A program made the translations under genes and the position numbers. Positions 23,991-35,671 of a stretch of 64,000 bases of DNA are shown one piece after another. This DNA comes from Phylloscopus collybita (lineage: Eukaryota > Chordata > Aves > Passeriformes > Phylloscopidae): NCBI GenBank assembly GCA_027886175.1, contig JAJNNQ010000003.1, forward strand, positions 2,378,001 through 2,442,000. The letters are read 5' to 3'. Below the pieces are notes generated by a model. It made no database searches, was not told the DNA's origin, and worked only from the letters and a program-made list of their open reading frames with translations. Position 1 is the stretch's first letter; every line of letters begins with the position of its first letter.

Positions 23991-25175
23991 AAGATTTTTG
24001 CCCTCGTTTGTGGCTGCATTTGCTTGTATGAAAAATATTATTGAACTAAACAAAACTGTGTAGCCATGGTTGGTGCTGTGATGTTTTGGTTTCTCTGAAA
24101 CTTTTTCCCAGACGCTGTTCTGTCAACAAGAGACACGTTTTCCTAACTGTAACCTTTGTTCGCATTCCTTTCCCTAGGAGTGACCTTTGCTTGATGTCCC
24201 TCTGACTTGACCAATGCAGTGGAAGAAGTTTGTCTTTCTTCCACCCCTTTGGGTGGTTCTTTGTAAAACAGCATAAAGGGAAGAAATTCCCAGGGAATAA
24301 AGATTGGAGTCATTTCAGCCTTCTGACCTCAGAGTCCGTGTCGTTGTTAATCTTGAACAGTGTCAAACCTGCACCTTGTTTTGTTTCCTGGTTGGGAAGT
24401 TGGATGCCTTGAGAGCTGAATGTGGCTCCAGCCCCTGCAGGGATGAGCAGGTTATTTCTCACTCCTTACCTGCCCTGATGCACTGAGGTGAAAACATGTG
24501 CCAAAGTAATGTAGGAAACAGGAACCTGCCACGAGATTCTGCTGTCTTACACAAAAGTTGACCTTTCCACGCAACTAAATCGGGAAAAGTCAGCGAGAAC
24601 AAGGCACAGAACATCATTTGTCACTCTCTGAAAGCCTGGCTGTGCCCACAGCTGGAGCAGGCAGCGCTGTCTCCATCCCTGCACCTCGGGAAGGGCACGG
24701 GGAGTCACAGGAGTCACCGAGGAAGGTGAGAGAAGTGATTAAGGCTTGGAGAGGAGGCGTGGGAGGGGTGTGATGCTTTGCTCTGCAGAGCACCGAGTTA
24801 TAAACCCACGGCATGGGGGAGGGGGAATTTTCAACAGTTTGCACTTTTTTTTTTTTAATTATTATTTCTCTGTGCATATATTTTGAAACATTTTTTGCCT
24901 TTCTGTGTTTTCCTGGGTTTTTTGCATTATAAAGTGTACACATGATTTTTCTCCTGAAAGCAAACCTGCATGCCTAGAGGCCGGGGTTGGGCCTAAATGC
25001 TTTTTTTCATGGTGAAATAAGGGCGGTGGAGAAGAGTGCTTAAAGAAAGGAACTGTAAAGCCATCAGGACATTATCTGCCTCCTAGGCTTGACCTCACAG
25101 CAGGGCAGCTACATCCATCCAGCAACAAAATGATTTTACTCTATAAAAGTCTTTGGAAATAGATTTTATCTTTTT

Positions 25176-25177
<2 letters not shown>

Positions 25178-25218
<41 letters not shown>

Positions 25219-25223
25219 TTTTT
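25178..25223. repeat. poly-T tract
   Basis: Thirty-six T, then AA, then a further T run. Simple repeat. Confidence 0.96.
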
Positions 25224-26885
25224 CCCCTCGGGAGCATATCAGAGCAGAGGGATTGATTTCTGGAAAGAAAATAAGCTCCACGGTGTAAATTATGTTAATT
25301 GCTGAGTAAAATGCCAATATTAGAGGTATTTAGGCCAACTTATGTGGAGTTGCTCTGCTAAAACTCCTGCCCTCTTGTAGTTAAATATACATTGAACACA
25401 GATGCAAAGAGTAGTTTAATGAGGGGCTTTTTTTTTTCCTCAGAAAATGGGATTGGATTTTAGGAGGAATGGTTGCATAAGGAGGGTTAGATTAGTTATT
25501 TGACCCAATTAACCCTCATGGTGTTATTCCAGATATTTTCTTTCAACTTCATCCTGTTTTCTCCAGACAAGGAATATTCATGGAGGATTTCCACCAGATC
25601 TGGGAGGAAAATCTGGGTGAGTGTTGGTCAGTGCTTCTTCCCAGGAACAGAGAGGGGAAAAGTGGGAAAATGGCAGAGTGGGCAAAAAAAAAAAAAAACC
25701 AACCAAAAAACCAGCATCAAATGAACCAGCCTGATTTGCAAAGAGCAAGAGAAGCTTGGCCAAATAATTCAGTGCACAGGTTGGAGCAGCTCTTAGGGGT
25801 TATAACTGGTGTAACTCGGATTTATGTAACTTGTAATTCAAGCTGACACCGACTTCGCCGCCACCGGGAGGGTCACTCTGTGCTGCTCTTGAGCAATCTC
25901 AACACTGAGCAAACCATCCCTCATGCCATGGATTTAATGCTTACAGCTGACACTCTGCTGGAAAAAAATGGCTTTAATTTTGGGGGGAATCATCAAAGAA
26001 AAAAAAAAAAAAAAAGAGCTCTCTGTTGGATGTCAAAGTCATCTTTGTGTCTCTTGGCGCTTTTTTTGAGAGGGCGGTGCCTGAGTTTCAGAGTTTTGTG
26101 CCAAATTCCTGTTTGCATTTTGGATCTCATTTGAGAAGCCAGTGCCAAAGCCCAACTGCTGGTGTTTAGTGCTGTCCTGCACCACTGGTTTTTGTCATTT
26201 GAGGATTGCAAAAGGATTTTCTCCTGGTTTTTTGGCATCTGTACACGTGGCAGGCGCTACCCAAATCAAGGGCTGCGAGTGTATGTAGCAAAATTAACAG
26301 AACTGAGTCCAAGCTAAAATATGAGAGAAAAAAAAAAAAATCAAATATTGATGGAAGGAGCTCCTAATTTTCCCAGAAAGTTTATCTGGAGTGCTGCCAT
26401 TCTGCTTTAATCCTCATGCCCAGAGCCCAGGCAAAGTGAGAACTGGGATGGGAATGGTTTTTCTGGTGAAACCTCCCCCCAGTCTCCACCACTCTGCCCC
26501 AGAACTCTTCTTCAGCTCCTCATGTCTGCTGACCAAAGGGAATATTTTTTTTTTTAAATTCCTAATTCCTTTTGATTTGTCCACGTGCAGTTTAGTTAAT
26601 CTACAAGAAAAATGTCCATTTATTTCTAGTGGAGTTCCCTGCTCCTGTTGCTGGCTGAGGGGAAAAGGGCCATGTCAAGAAATGGGGACTGAACCATTGT
26701 CAGGGATTTCATGGAAACATTTTAAAATGTAAGAGTTGAATCTTTTTTTTCCTTTTCAGCTCTACTTCAGTTTGATTCTAGGCTTTTTTAAGGTGAGGAA
26801 TTTGTTTTCTGCACCAAACAGAAAAGACAGTGTTTACTCGGGTCTGGAGATTACAGTGACTTTGGATTTCTCATCCTCTGAACCC

Positions 26886-27290
26886 CAGGATGGTTTGGGT
26901 TGGAAGGGATTAAAAATGGGATTAAAAATCATCCATTGCCACCCCCTGCCATGGGCAGGGACACCTCCCACTGTCCCAGGCTGCTCCAAGCCCCAGTGTC
27001 CAACTTGGCCTTGGGCACTGCCAGGCATCCAGGGGCAACCTGTGCCAGGGCCTGCCCACCCTCCCAGCCAGGATTCCCAAAATCCCACCTAACCCTGTCC
27101 TCTGGCAGTGGGAAGCCATTCCCTGTGTCCAGTCCTTCCATCCCCTCTAAATTGTCTCTCTCCATCCTTCCTGTGGCTCCCTTCAGATACTGGAGGCCAC
27201 AGCTGGGCCACCCCAAAGCTCCTCCTGTGCAGGCTGAGCCATCCCAGCTCCTCTTTGTGACTCACCCCGGTTCAGTTCCCCCAGCCAGGT
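26886..27290 (-). mobile_element. CR1 LINE 3' region, longest copy in the window
   Basis: On the plus strand it starts CAGGATGGTTTGGGTTGG and passes through CCATGGGCAGGGACACC, CCAGTGTCCAACTTGGCC and GTCCTCTGGCAGTGGGAAGC. It then extends into more upstream CR1 sequence (TCTCTCTCCATCCTTCC, TACTGGAGGCCACAGCTGGG). At about 405 bp it reaches further 5' than its neighbours but still lacks any intact ORF2. A local duplication of GGGATTAAAAAT lies near the 3' end. The 215-codon plus-strand frame across it is antisense CR1. Confidence 0.93.
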
Positions 27291-29070
27291 CAGAACATCC
27301 AGCCTTGGTGGCGTTTCCTCTTGCAGGAGCTCTTGCAGGGTTTCTCCTTCAAGGTTTGGTGGTATTTCAAACGGGAAAGGGAAAGTTTCCAATGGGAAAT
27401 GGAAAGTTTCAGATGGGAGAGAGCAAACTGCATCGACTCTTTCATCGTCACCTTTGCGTAGCTCAGAGGGGGCTCTATCCCCTCAGCTGTTCTGGGAATT
27501 CTGTGCTTCACCCGTGGAAGGAGGTGAAAAAGGCAGCCTGCCTGTAGGATCTGTAGGATTTTGGTGCAAATTCCTACTAATTCCTACAGAAGTAGCTCCG
27601 AAGTGAACCTCTTCTGGGAGACACATTGGTGGGATGGACTTTTACACAAATCTGGATTACATCAAGCACAAAGCTGGTTCAGGGGCTGTTCTTTGTCACC
27701 CAGGACTTTTTTGGACTCTCCCTTCTCAGTGAAAGTCAAGTAACTCCCAGATATTTTGAATTCCAGTGCTAACACTCACAGAGATGTTCTGTGAGCTCTC
27801 CTGCCAAGCTTTACGGGCGACAGCAGAAGTATCACAGCTCATTCCTGAGATTTGTGTGTCTGGATTGCTGTTTTGCATATATTGAAATGGCAGCACGGAT
27901 GTTGTACTCCAGGAAAGCTGGGAGCGAAGTTTGCTAGAAATATTTGGTGATAAATTATTTCTTGGGAGAACTAAGTCAATCCTGAGCTCCTTGTCCATAA
28001 ACAATCCAAATATTGATTTTTGGAAATTATTGTACTAATGAGCTGGAGCTCAATTTATCAGAATAACATGAGGAACTGTGCAGCTAATAATGCTGTTTAT
28101 TAGCGTGATGGAACCAAATTAATGTTCATGTAAAAGGTAAGAATTATGGTTCATGAAGGTAAGAATTACGACTGTGTATTGACGTGTCTGAGAAAGATTG
28201 GCAGAAAAAAAAAAAATTATATCCAGGAAAAAACATCATGGAAATTCTGCTACAGAGAGGTGGATGACCTCTAAAAAATATCACAATAAATGTATTTATG
28301 GGGAGCAGTGGAGGTGAGGTCCAACAGAGGAGATATTGCATTCTGGCTCTGAGATTCCAGCTCCAAAAGGAGATTACAAATCCCAGCTCTGGGATTCCTG
28401 TTGCAGTCACAACATCAACAGTGTTTCAAGCAGAAAAAGCCACGGACTGAATTTTGTGGACCTCATAAGTAGCTGTGTAATTGCACAAAATGCCAAGGAG
28501 CACTTGGCAACTTAAAATAGGGGCAGGACTCTGCCAGGAAGGCTCAGGAGTTCTTGTGGGAGTTGTTTATTCCAGAATTCCAGCAAATAATGACTTTTGG
28601 GTGGTCAGAGTGTCCTGGGAGTGACTTTTTGAGGGGGAGAATAACCAGCTGTGCTACTCTAGAATAATCTTTAGTCCTTTTAGTGTCACTCACTGTCCCT
28701 GTGATCAAGCAGGAGGCTGCCCAGGGGGTTAATCAGTGCTTCCATGGGGAATTTCCCCTGGAGAGATGGGAAAGGTGGGATAGAGACCTGCCAAGGTGAG
28801 GCTGCAGCAGCTACCCAGCCTGCTCAAGCTGCTTTAACTTAACCCTCGTTTAGATTAGCTGGAATAAGACTTAATTTAGGATAATGAGATTGTATTAATA
28901 ATGATTAATATTAAATCCCCCCTCTGGAACATTGATGCAGGATTTATATTCACAGAAGTTTATTTTTTCTCGGAAAGCTCTGGGAATGCACATTGCTGAA
29001 CGAGAGAGAATCAGGCAGGCTGAGAGCATGAGGAATAAACTGCTGCAGTCCCAGAGGTTCCACAAATGGG
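27291..29070. other. unique noncoding sequence
   Basis: A short tandem duplication lies at 27373-27414 and an A run near 28206-28217. No gene was recognised. Confidence 0.5.
27373..27414. repeat. 21-bp tandem repeat, two copies
   Basis: GGGAAAGGGAAAGTTTCC followed by AAT, then GGGAAATGGAAAGTTTCAGAT. The copies differ at about three positions. Confidence 0.85.
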
Positions 29071-29366
29071 AATCACAGAATCATGGAATGCCTTGGAAGG
29101 GACATTAAGGATCTTCTTGTTTACCCCCCTGCCATGGGCAGGGACACCTCCCACTGTCCCAGGCTGCTCCAAGCCCTGTCCAACCTGGCCTTGGGCACTG
29201 CCAGGGATCCAGGGGCAGCCACAGCTGCTCTGGGAATTCTATTCCAGGGCCTCCCCATCCTCCCAGCCAGGAATTCCTTCCCAATATCCCAACCATCCCT
29301 GTCCTCTGTCAGTTTGAAGCCAATCCCTCTTGTCCAGGCACTACAAGCTCTTGTAAATGGTCTTCC
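29071..29366 (-). mobile_element. CR1 LINE 3' tail
   Basis: On the plus strand it starts GAATCACAGAATCATGGAATG, continues CCATGGGCAGGGACACC and GATCCAGGGGCAGCCACAG, and ends after GTCAGTTTGAAGCCAATCCC. It is about 295 bp, 5'-truncated, of the GGTTGGAAGGGACC class, and one of the least diverged copies here. Confidence 0.94.
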
Positions 29367-31288
29367 TATGTTTTAGGGATGAACATCTACCTTTGTATCC
29401 AGAAAAAGGGAAAAGCACTTCATGGGAAAACTATTCCTGAATAGGAAAAGCATAAACACTGTTTTCTTTCTGCTCCTTTGTTGTTTTTTTTTAATGACAC
29501 CCTTTTATATTCTGGGTTATTCCCATTACAGGGTGCTGAGCCAGTGGACAGGACAAGGGACCTAGAAAAATGCAGAATGTGTGAGATAACACCAAGCTTT
29601 CCATAAATCATTTCACCTAAAAATTCAAGAATGTCTCCACCTCCCAGATCCTGGCTGGGCTTTGCTTATTGGATTTTGGCTGGCTCAGATGGGAGTCCAG
29701 AAACTTTGATCCCTGTCAGAGCTGCTGTTGCATCTTTAGGATTGAAGATCAAGGGAACAGAGAAACCAGAGCTTTGGCAGGATGCAGGAGTGTGGGACAG
29801 TGAGCTAAATTAATACAAAATATGTTCACACCTTAGCTGCTGTTGCAGCAATTGCTCTGAGCAGGGCACAAACAGAAAAAGCAGTGCCCAATTATTTATC
29901 GTGGCTGGGAATGCACATCATTACTGAAATGTGAGCCCTCACCTGTTACACTTTTGCTGAAGAATTTATCAACACTGACACTTCCCTATTTAGGTCAGTC
30001 CCAACAGCATCCCTTTTGCCTTTCAGAAATCATTTAATAATCAGTCTGGGAGCTCTGTTAAACACAAGCTGGGAGTTCATTGTCATCTGGCAAAATCCCA
30101 GCCTGCACATTTGGATTTGGCTGTGCTGGAGAAGAAGAATCATCCATTCGTCCACCAGAAAAGCCTAAAACAGGACAAGCTGCCAATTTTCATATCCAGT
30201 CAGAAATGGAAGTAAAAATATGCAGTATCATACACGAGATGGTTAAAAAAATCCACTTTTTTTTTTTTTAATGTGAATTGAAAGTCTAGACTGTTCATTT
30301 GAAATATTGCAGCTACCACATCAATAAGAGAGAAGAGAAATCTCAGTCCTTGCCTCCAAATTAATCAATTGCACATTGATCCAATAACAGAGAAAATAAT
30401 TTCGTAGTCTTTTCCATCTTTTCTTTATCACAAAGTGATCATTATTTCCACCAAATTCACGTGTTTCCTTATCTTACTTGCAGCTAAGAATGCTTTTTTT
30501 AATGCTAAATACTTTCAGACTTTTAAAAACTGGCAGAATGGATAAATGAGCATCTTTTCTTTTTTTTTCCTCTGGAGGGAGACTCAGCTCCTGTGTGGAG
30601 GCAGGGGATGGTCATAGCACAGGGAGCAGGAAGAGTGTGGGGATGAACAGAGCTGGAATGGGAATTGAACTGCTTTTAACAAATGAAATAGAATACACAC
30701 CCCTGGCTCCACAACCCAAGACACCTGTATCCATCACTTTGCACTTCTTAGCACTCAGTTCCTTTTTCCCCTCTTCCTGAATATTAATTTAGGCTGGATC
30801 TTCCAGGGAAAGCTCGGGAATGCAGACCTGACAGCATTTGCATTTTGGTAATGGTGTCTCATTTCCATGTTGGACGGGGCTCCCTTGCAGTGTTTTCATG
30901 CATCTCTCCCACAGCTCATCCCAAATGTTCACTTTAAATAACTTTAACAGGCTGGGAGGATATTTCAAATTTATTTCTTAAATGTTTCTGCTGGCAGAGT
31001 TTAATTTGTGAGGGGCAGACAATTTTCGAAATCAAAGTGGAATTCCTCTGCAGGTACAGATTATATTTCCTGTGATACCTGGAGAGCACATGGAGTTATA
31101 TTTTATTACAGCTGAGCACCAAAGGGAAGCAGAACTCTTTGAAACATATATAAATAGGGTGTATTGTATGTCAAGCTTCATGAGAGAAGATTTCAAGCTT
31201 TGATTTCTGGGCTTATTACAATACCTTTAATTTATAGATATTTTTAGCTGTTCTCCATTTAGATTTGTGAAAATTATATTTTGAAGCA
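29367..31288. other. unique noncoding sequence
   Basis: No gene or interspersed repeat was recognised. T runs lie near 29485 and 30257-30270. Confidence 0.5.
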
Positions 31289-31350
31289 CGGTTGGCCTTG
31301 ATGATCTTGAAGGCTGGAAAGGGCCCCCAAAGCTCTTGTTCCATTTCTAT
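31289..31350 (+). mobile_element. CR1 LINE terminal fragment
   Basis: GGTTGGCCTTGATGATCTTG followed by AAGGCTGGAAAGGGC resembles the last 50 bases of a sense CR1 (GGTTGGACTTGATGATCTTGAAGG...CCAAC). Only the extreme 3' end is present. It directly borders the AT-rich block. Confidence 0.65.
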
Positions 31351-31690
31351 ATATAATATAGATAACATATGAATAGCTACATTATTAATTATATATAATT
31401 ATATATACCTATTCTATATTCTATATTCTTTATTCTATATTATCTATTATCTGTTATCTATTATCTATAATAAATAATAGATAATAGATAACAAATAATA
31501 GATAATATTATTATATCATTAAATATATTATTATAAAGATATAAATATACATTTATAATTAATTAAACAATTAATTAATTGTATAATTTATAATAACTAT
31601 GATTGATATATTCTTTATTTCTATAAATTAATATTTGTATTTTATTTGTTTATTTATTTATTTATGCAGAATATGATATATATTTATATA
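31344..31690. repeat. extreme AT-rich low-complexity block
   Basis: About 345 bp made almost entirely of TATA-, TCTAT-, GATAA- and TTTA-type words. It includes a long palindrome at 31437-31508 and a (TTTA)n-like stretch near 31640-31667. It probably grew from the terminal repeats of the adjoining CR1 fragment or from an independent microsatellite. Confidence 0.9.
31437..31508. repeat. near-perfect palindrome, 32-bp arms
   Basis: The left arm 31437-31468 and right arm 31477-31508 pair with one mismatch around the 8-base spacer AATAAATA. The arms consist of TTATCTA/TAGATAA units, so the palindrome joins a TATC-type array to its own reverse complement. Confidence 0.93.
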
Positions 31691-34600
31691 TAAAGCTCAG
31701 CTCTGTGGGTTGTTAGTGCTGAGCTTTCCCTCTGTCCAGCCCCATGAGCTCCTTGTGCCTCCTCAAAGGTTTAAAAAATATTTCCTCGGGAAACTTTCCC
31801 TAAGTGTTTTATTAAAATCGTGCTCCTCCTGACACATTGATGAAGTTCTTCTCCAGTGGAAGCTCCAATGATTTTAATTTCATCAGGAAAACACATGAAA
31901 ATCAAGCAAGAGGAAAACCATCAAACCCTAATAAATCTTTTAAAACAAATTAAAGTGATGGCTGAGCTGACATATTCAATTTTCAATAAAAAAGGATTTT
32001 CAGCAAGCCACGGGCATTACTCAAAGACTTAAATTTGCAAAACCAGGATTCTGCTTGTTTGTTTGCACTTTGGAGTGCATTAAATCAACTGGGTGGCTGG
32101 TCTGTGAAAACACTGCCCACACTGTGCTTCCCAATGCTGGAAGTTGCTTATAAATAACAGATAAAGACAAAAAAAATGACTTTTCGATGAACTTTCTGTG
32201 CACAAATGCTGTGAAGTTTCATGTTTGGGTCATCTGCCAGTCAGATAATTAAGGATATAGTGTAGGATTTGTATAGCCACACTTAAAGGATTTGTTCCTG
32301 CTTATTTCTACTGAGTAGTGTTGGTTGTATCCTAAGTGACTTTGCTTTGTTGCCTGCTCAGTTGAACATATAAACACTAGAAAAAAAAAAATAATCCCAA
32401 TCCTAGCTGGAAAATTTCCTTCCTCCAAGTGTCCTATTTAAGGATAATGCAGTGCAGAGATAATATCCATCATTAAATTACAGAGCAGGGCATTGGTGCA
32501 AGTGTTCCAGTGTGCAGACAGCAGTGCTGTGGGAAGGAAATCCTTCTGGAGTTCTCTGTGAGCCTGAAGGGAGATGTATGGATGAAAGGCAAATGTATGG
32601 ATGAAAATGATGATTTAGGGTCAGGATTGTGCTGCTCCATGTGTCTGCCCCTGCCTGGAGTCCAAAGAGCCTCCTCATTTCTCCCCTCTCTGATTCTCCA
32701 GCCTCAGGGCTCATTCCCAGTCAGGCTAACAAAGGTAAACCCCACATCCATCCTGCTTCCATATTCTGCTTCCTTCATTTCTCTTGTCCTGTGTCACCTT
32801 TTACATGTGGTGAGCCAAGGGCTGATCCCTAGTGACAGAAACTCCAGAAAACAATGCACTGCTTTCTAACAGCAGCCACAGTTACTCTGACTTTACTCAC
32901 AGCCTTAGCTTGATGTGTTCCTCATTAATTAGGCAGCATTTTTTTCAAGCATGAAGCAGTTTTAAAATCCCCTTTCAGGTCTAACAAGTGGTGCAGGCTG
33001 GATGCCACAGTTTTTACAGTTGAGTTTATTCAGCTTTTGATGATTTGTGCATCCTGCCCCACTGTCCACCTTTGGGTCTCTACCTCATTGCCTTCAAAGC
33101 TTGGGCTGTTCTTTTTATAATGAAATAATTAATACTGGTGGCAGAAAAACACGAGGTGTGCATACAGCAGGAAGAGGGTTGTAGCCTCTAATTAAAATGA
33201 GTACAGGAGTACAAAGGAAATTCCTCTTTTATAATTATCATCTATATTATACTTTTAATGAGTGGAACATCAGGAGGTGGGATGTTATTGATTCCTCCAG
33301 AGCTGCGCTCCTTGAGGCACTTCAGCTTTTTCCAGGTAAACTTTATTCAGCTTCTGGTGTGTAGGACATAAATCTTTATTGGGGATGGTGTGTGAGTAAC
33401 AGCATCATAAAACTGACTGCTGAATATTCCTGGCAATTTGTGGTGCTCTGCAAAGGTCAGCCCTCGGCTGCAGGAGAGGGGGAGCCGCTCCCAGCACGGG
33501 CACCAATTTATTTGGGAATTTCTGCCTGGTTAAATGGCTGTCAGGCATGACAGCTGCATTTATAGCAGGAGTTAATGCTCCAGAACCTGGCAGGACTCTC
33601 TGACTCTCCCGACCTCATCTTTAATTCAGTCCCAGATTTCCATTTTGGTGGGCACGGGATGAATGTATCACTGGATGGGCTGATTCTTGTTTTTCGTGTT
33701 GATGGTTTGTGGCCTCGTGGTGCTGATTTTGCTGTTGCTGATGTCCATCCTATTCACCAGACCTGTAAGGCAGGCAGTCATTTAAAGCCCTCCAATACAA
33801 ACTTCCTGAAGAATTACTGTGGAGCTGTCAGGTTTAGGCAAATGTTCCATCTCTGTGTGTCCAAAGTCCACCCCATAATTAAAAAGAGGAAAAAAACCCA
33901 CTCCCAATTAATACCAAGAAAAACCACCCCCAATTAATATCAGTTCCCCCAAACAGACCTTTTATTTTAACACACAGCATTCCTGCTCTGAGATTTGTTG
34001 GCATTTAGGGTTGTTTTAAGAGTACACCAGTTCCTTTATGAATATGCTGGTTGTCTATTAGAAATACTTCTTCCTCCAGAAATTCAGTATAGATTCTCAT
34101 TTGTTATTGGCACAGAGCTTCTCCTTTCTTTAGAAGTTCACACTTTGTCAGCACGAAAATATTTTCTGGCAATAATTTAATTGGGAGGGGGAAAGGCTCT
34201 TTCTTCTCTTTTTCACTCCAACAAAAAGGCTGCCCATGATTTTGTTTTGTGAACCATGGCACAGCCATGGACTCAGTTCCATTTTATCCCATCTCCAAAG
34301 GCACTGCTGCTTTGAGTTCCACCTCAGAGCTCCCTGTCCCACCCCCCCAACTCATTATTTTGTTGGAGTTAAACTGGAGTTTGATGGTTCAGTGTTTTAA
34401 AATCAGCAGCAAACCTCAAGCTGGAAGAGCATCCTTTCCCAAACTGATCCTGAACTTGAAAGTGCTGAGAGCTGAGTTGTCTCTTGTGGCTTTTAATTAT
34501 CTCCCATCCTGCTGAACGCAGAGCTCACATTTCAGTGTCTGTGTTGTGGAAATTGTCTGTATTTCATTTACGCAGCTGCAGGTGAGGTGAGAATAAAAAG

Positions 34601-35218
34601 AACTTAAAAATAAGCTGAGCATTAACAGCTTGAAACAAGTTGAGTGCTAATTGTGTTACTAATGCCACCTTCATCTTCTTTTTGATAAGACAGAAGATTT
34701 TAAAAGCTCACACTTGCAGATCTGTTGTGCAGATTCTCAGAGCCACAGCAAAGTTCTAGACAGAGCAATTTCTTTGCATAAAAATAATATGGAGAGGCCT
34801 CTTCGTATACAACTGATAAACTGCCAACTGATTTAGGTTCAGTCTAATTGCTGCTTTAAGACTTTTTAAAATTTAGGTTGGGGTTTATTGGAAGATTTCC
34901 TCTGGCTGTAAAGGGAGTTTTGATAGATCCTGGGGAAAAAAGAAAAGTGTGTGTATATATATATGAGAGATAAGATGGAAAAAACATCAAAGCACAAGTT
35001 GGAGCACTGCTGGCGAAGCCGGCAGCTGGAATGGCTGCTGGAGAAGTTGCTCTGATGGATTTTTATTGTGTGAGCTCTTGGCTGGGAGTGCAGCAAACAA
35101 CGGGAAGGGAAGGCGCAAATATCAGGAGCGCCGGAGCCGCGGCGGCTGCCAGCGACACATTCCAGGGAATCCAAACTCCTGGGGTATCCCTGCCTGGAAA
35201 ACAGGCACAGGACAGCTG
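31691..35218. other. unique noncoding sequence
   Basis: No gene or interspersed repeat was recognised over 3.5 kb. A 19-bp duplication of ATGTATGGATGAAA occurs at 32574-32606, and a short GT/AT run at about 34949-34963. A CpG-rich patch lies at 35011-35160. Confidence 0.5.
35011..35160. other. small CpG-rich patch
   Basis: About ten CpG dinucleotides occur in 150 bp, in words such as GCGCCGGAGCCGCGGCGGC, inside otherwise CpG-poor sequence. It is too short for a standard CpG island, and no promoter elements or reading frame can be assigned. It ends about 60 bp before the solo LTR. Confidence 0.4.
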
Positions 35219-35671
35219 GGTGTGATGCCTTTTGGGGCTGCCTAAAACCAGAGTCCAGACAGAGTTAATGGAATAAAAAGCAGTTCTGTTCATGGAAGGG
35301 CCTCCAGGTACATTCAGGGCAGACAAAGCCCCCCAGGGCCTGCACCCAAAATGGGCCCCGGGCCAGGGGTTTCACACTTGGGTCACTTTGGGCCATTTGC
35401 ACATTGGGGGTTCAGCTCCCAATTACAGCTCCAGCTGATGAAGTCGTTCACCCCAAGTTTGCTGCCCCCAACTCCCTTTTGTTCCCATCTCTGGGGGCCT
35501 GAGGCAGTGAGGTGTCCTTGATTCCCAGGCCTGGGGAGGAATTGTTGTGTCTGAGCAAGGTGGGGAAGCAGCAGCTGAGGCTGTGTGTGGGGTTTGGAGT
35601 CACACACTAAAGAACTGCAGGAGTGCAAATGCATGGAAAATGTAAAAGCTCAAATCCTAAAGCATCAGGTG
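35219..35671 (-). mobile_element. solo LTR, copy 2, with 4-bp target-site duplication
   Basis: The element spans 35223-35667 (445 bp). It begins TGATGCC and ends GCATCA, so the ends are short inverted repeats with the TG...CA of retroviral-type LTRs. GGTG flanks it on both sides (35219-35222 and 35668-35671). It is related along its length to 8221-8666, with GGAATAAAAAGCAG and CCATTTGCACATTGGGGG at matching places. No internal coding region adjoins it. By comparison with copy 1, the transcribed strand is probably minus. The 4-bp duplication is known for several endogenous retrovirus groups; the exact family is not recognised. Confidence 0.85.

Larger units (their letters stand above)
22149..26885. 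other. unique noncoding sequence with poly-T and poly-A tracts
   Basis: No gene was recognised across about 4.7 kb. It holds the inverted repeat at 23918-23990, the T tract at 25178-25223 and A runs near 23560, 25685, 26000 and 26329. A small CpG-rich patch lies at 25845-25870. Confidence 0.5.

Noticed and set aside
26900..27547. 215-codon plus-strand open frame
   Set aside because: Most of it is antisense CR1 sequence, and the remainder has no recognisable protein feature.
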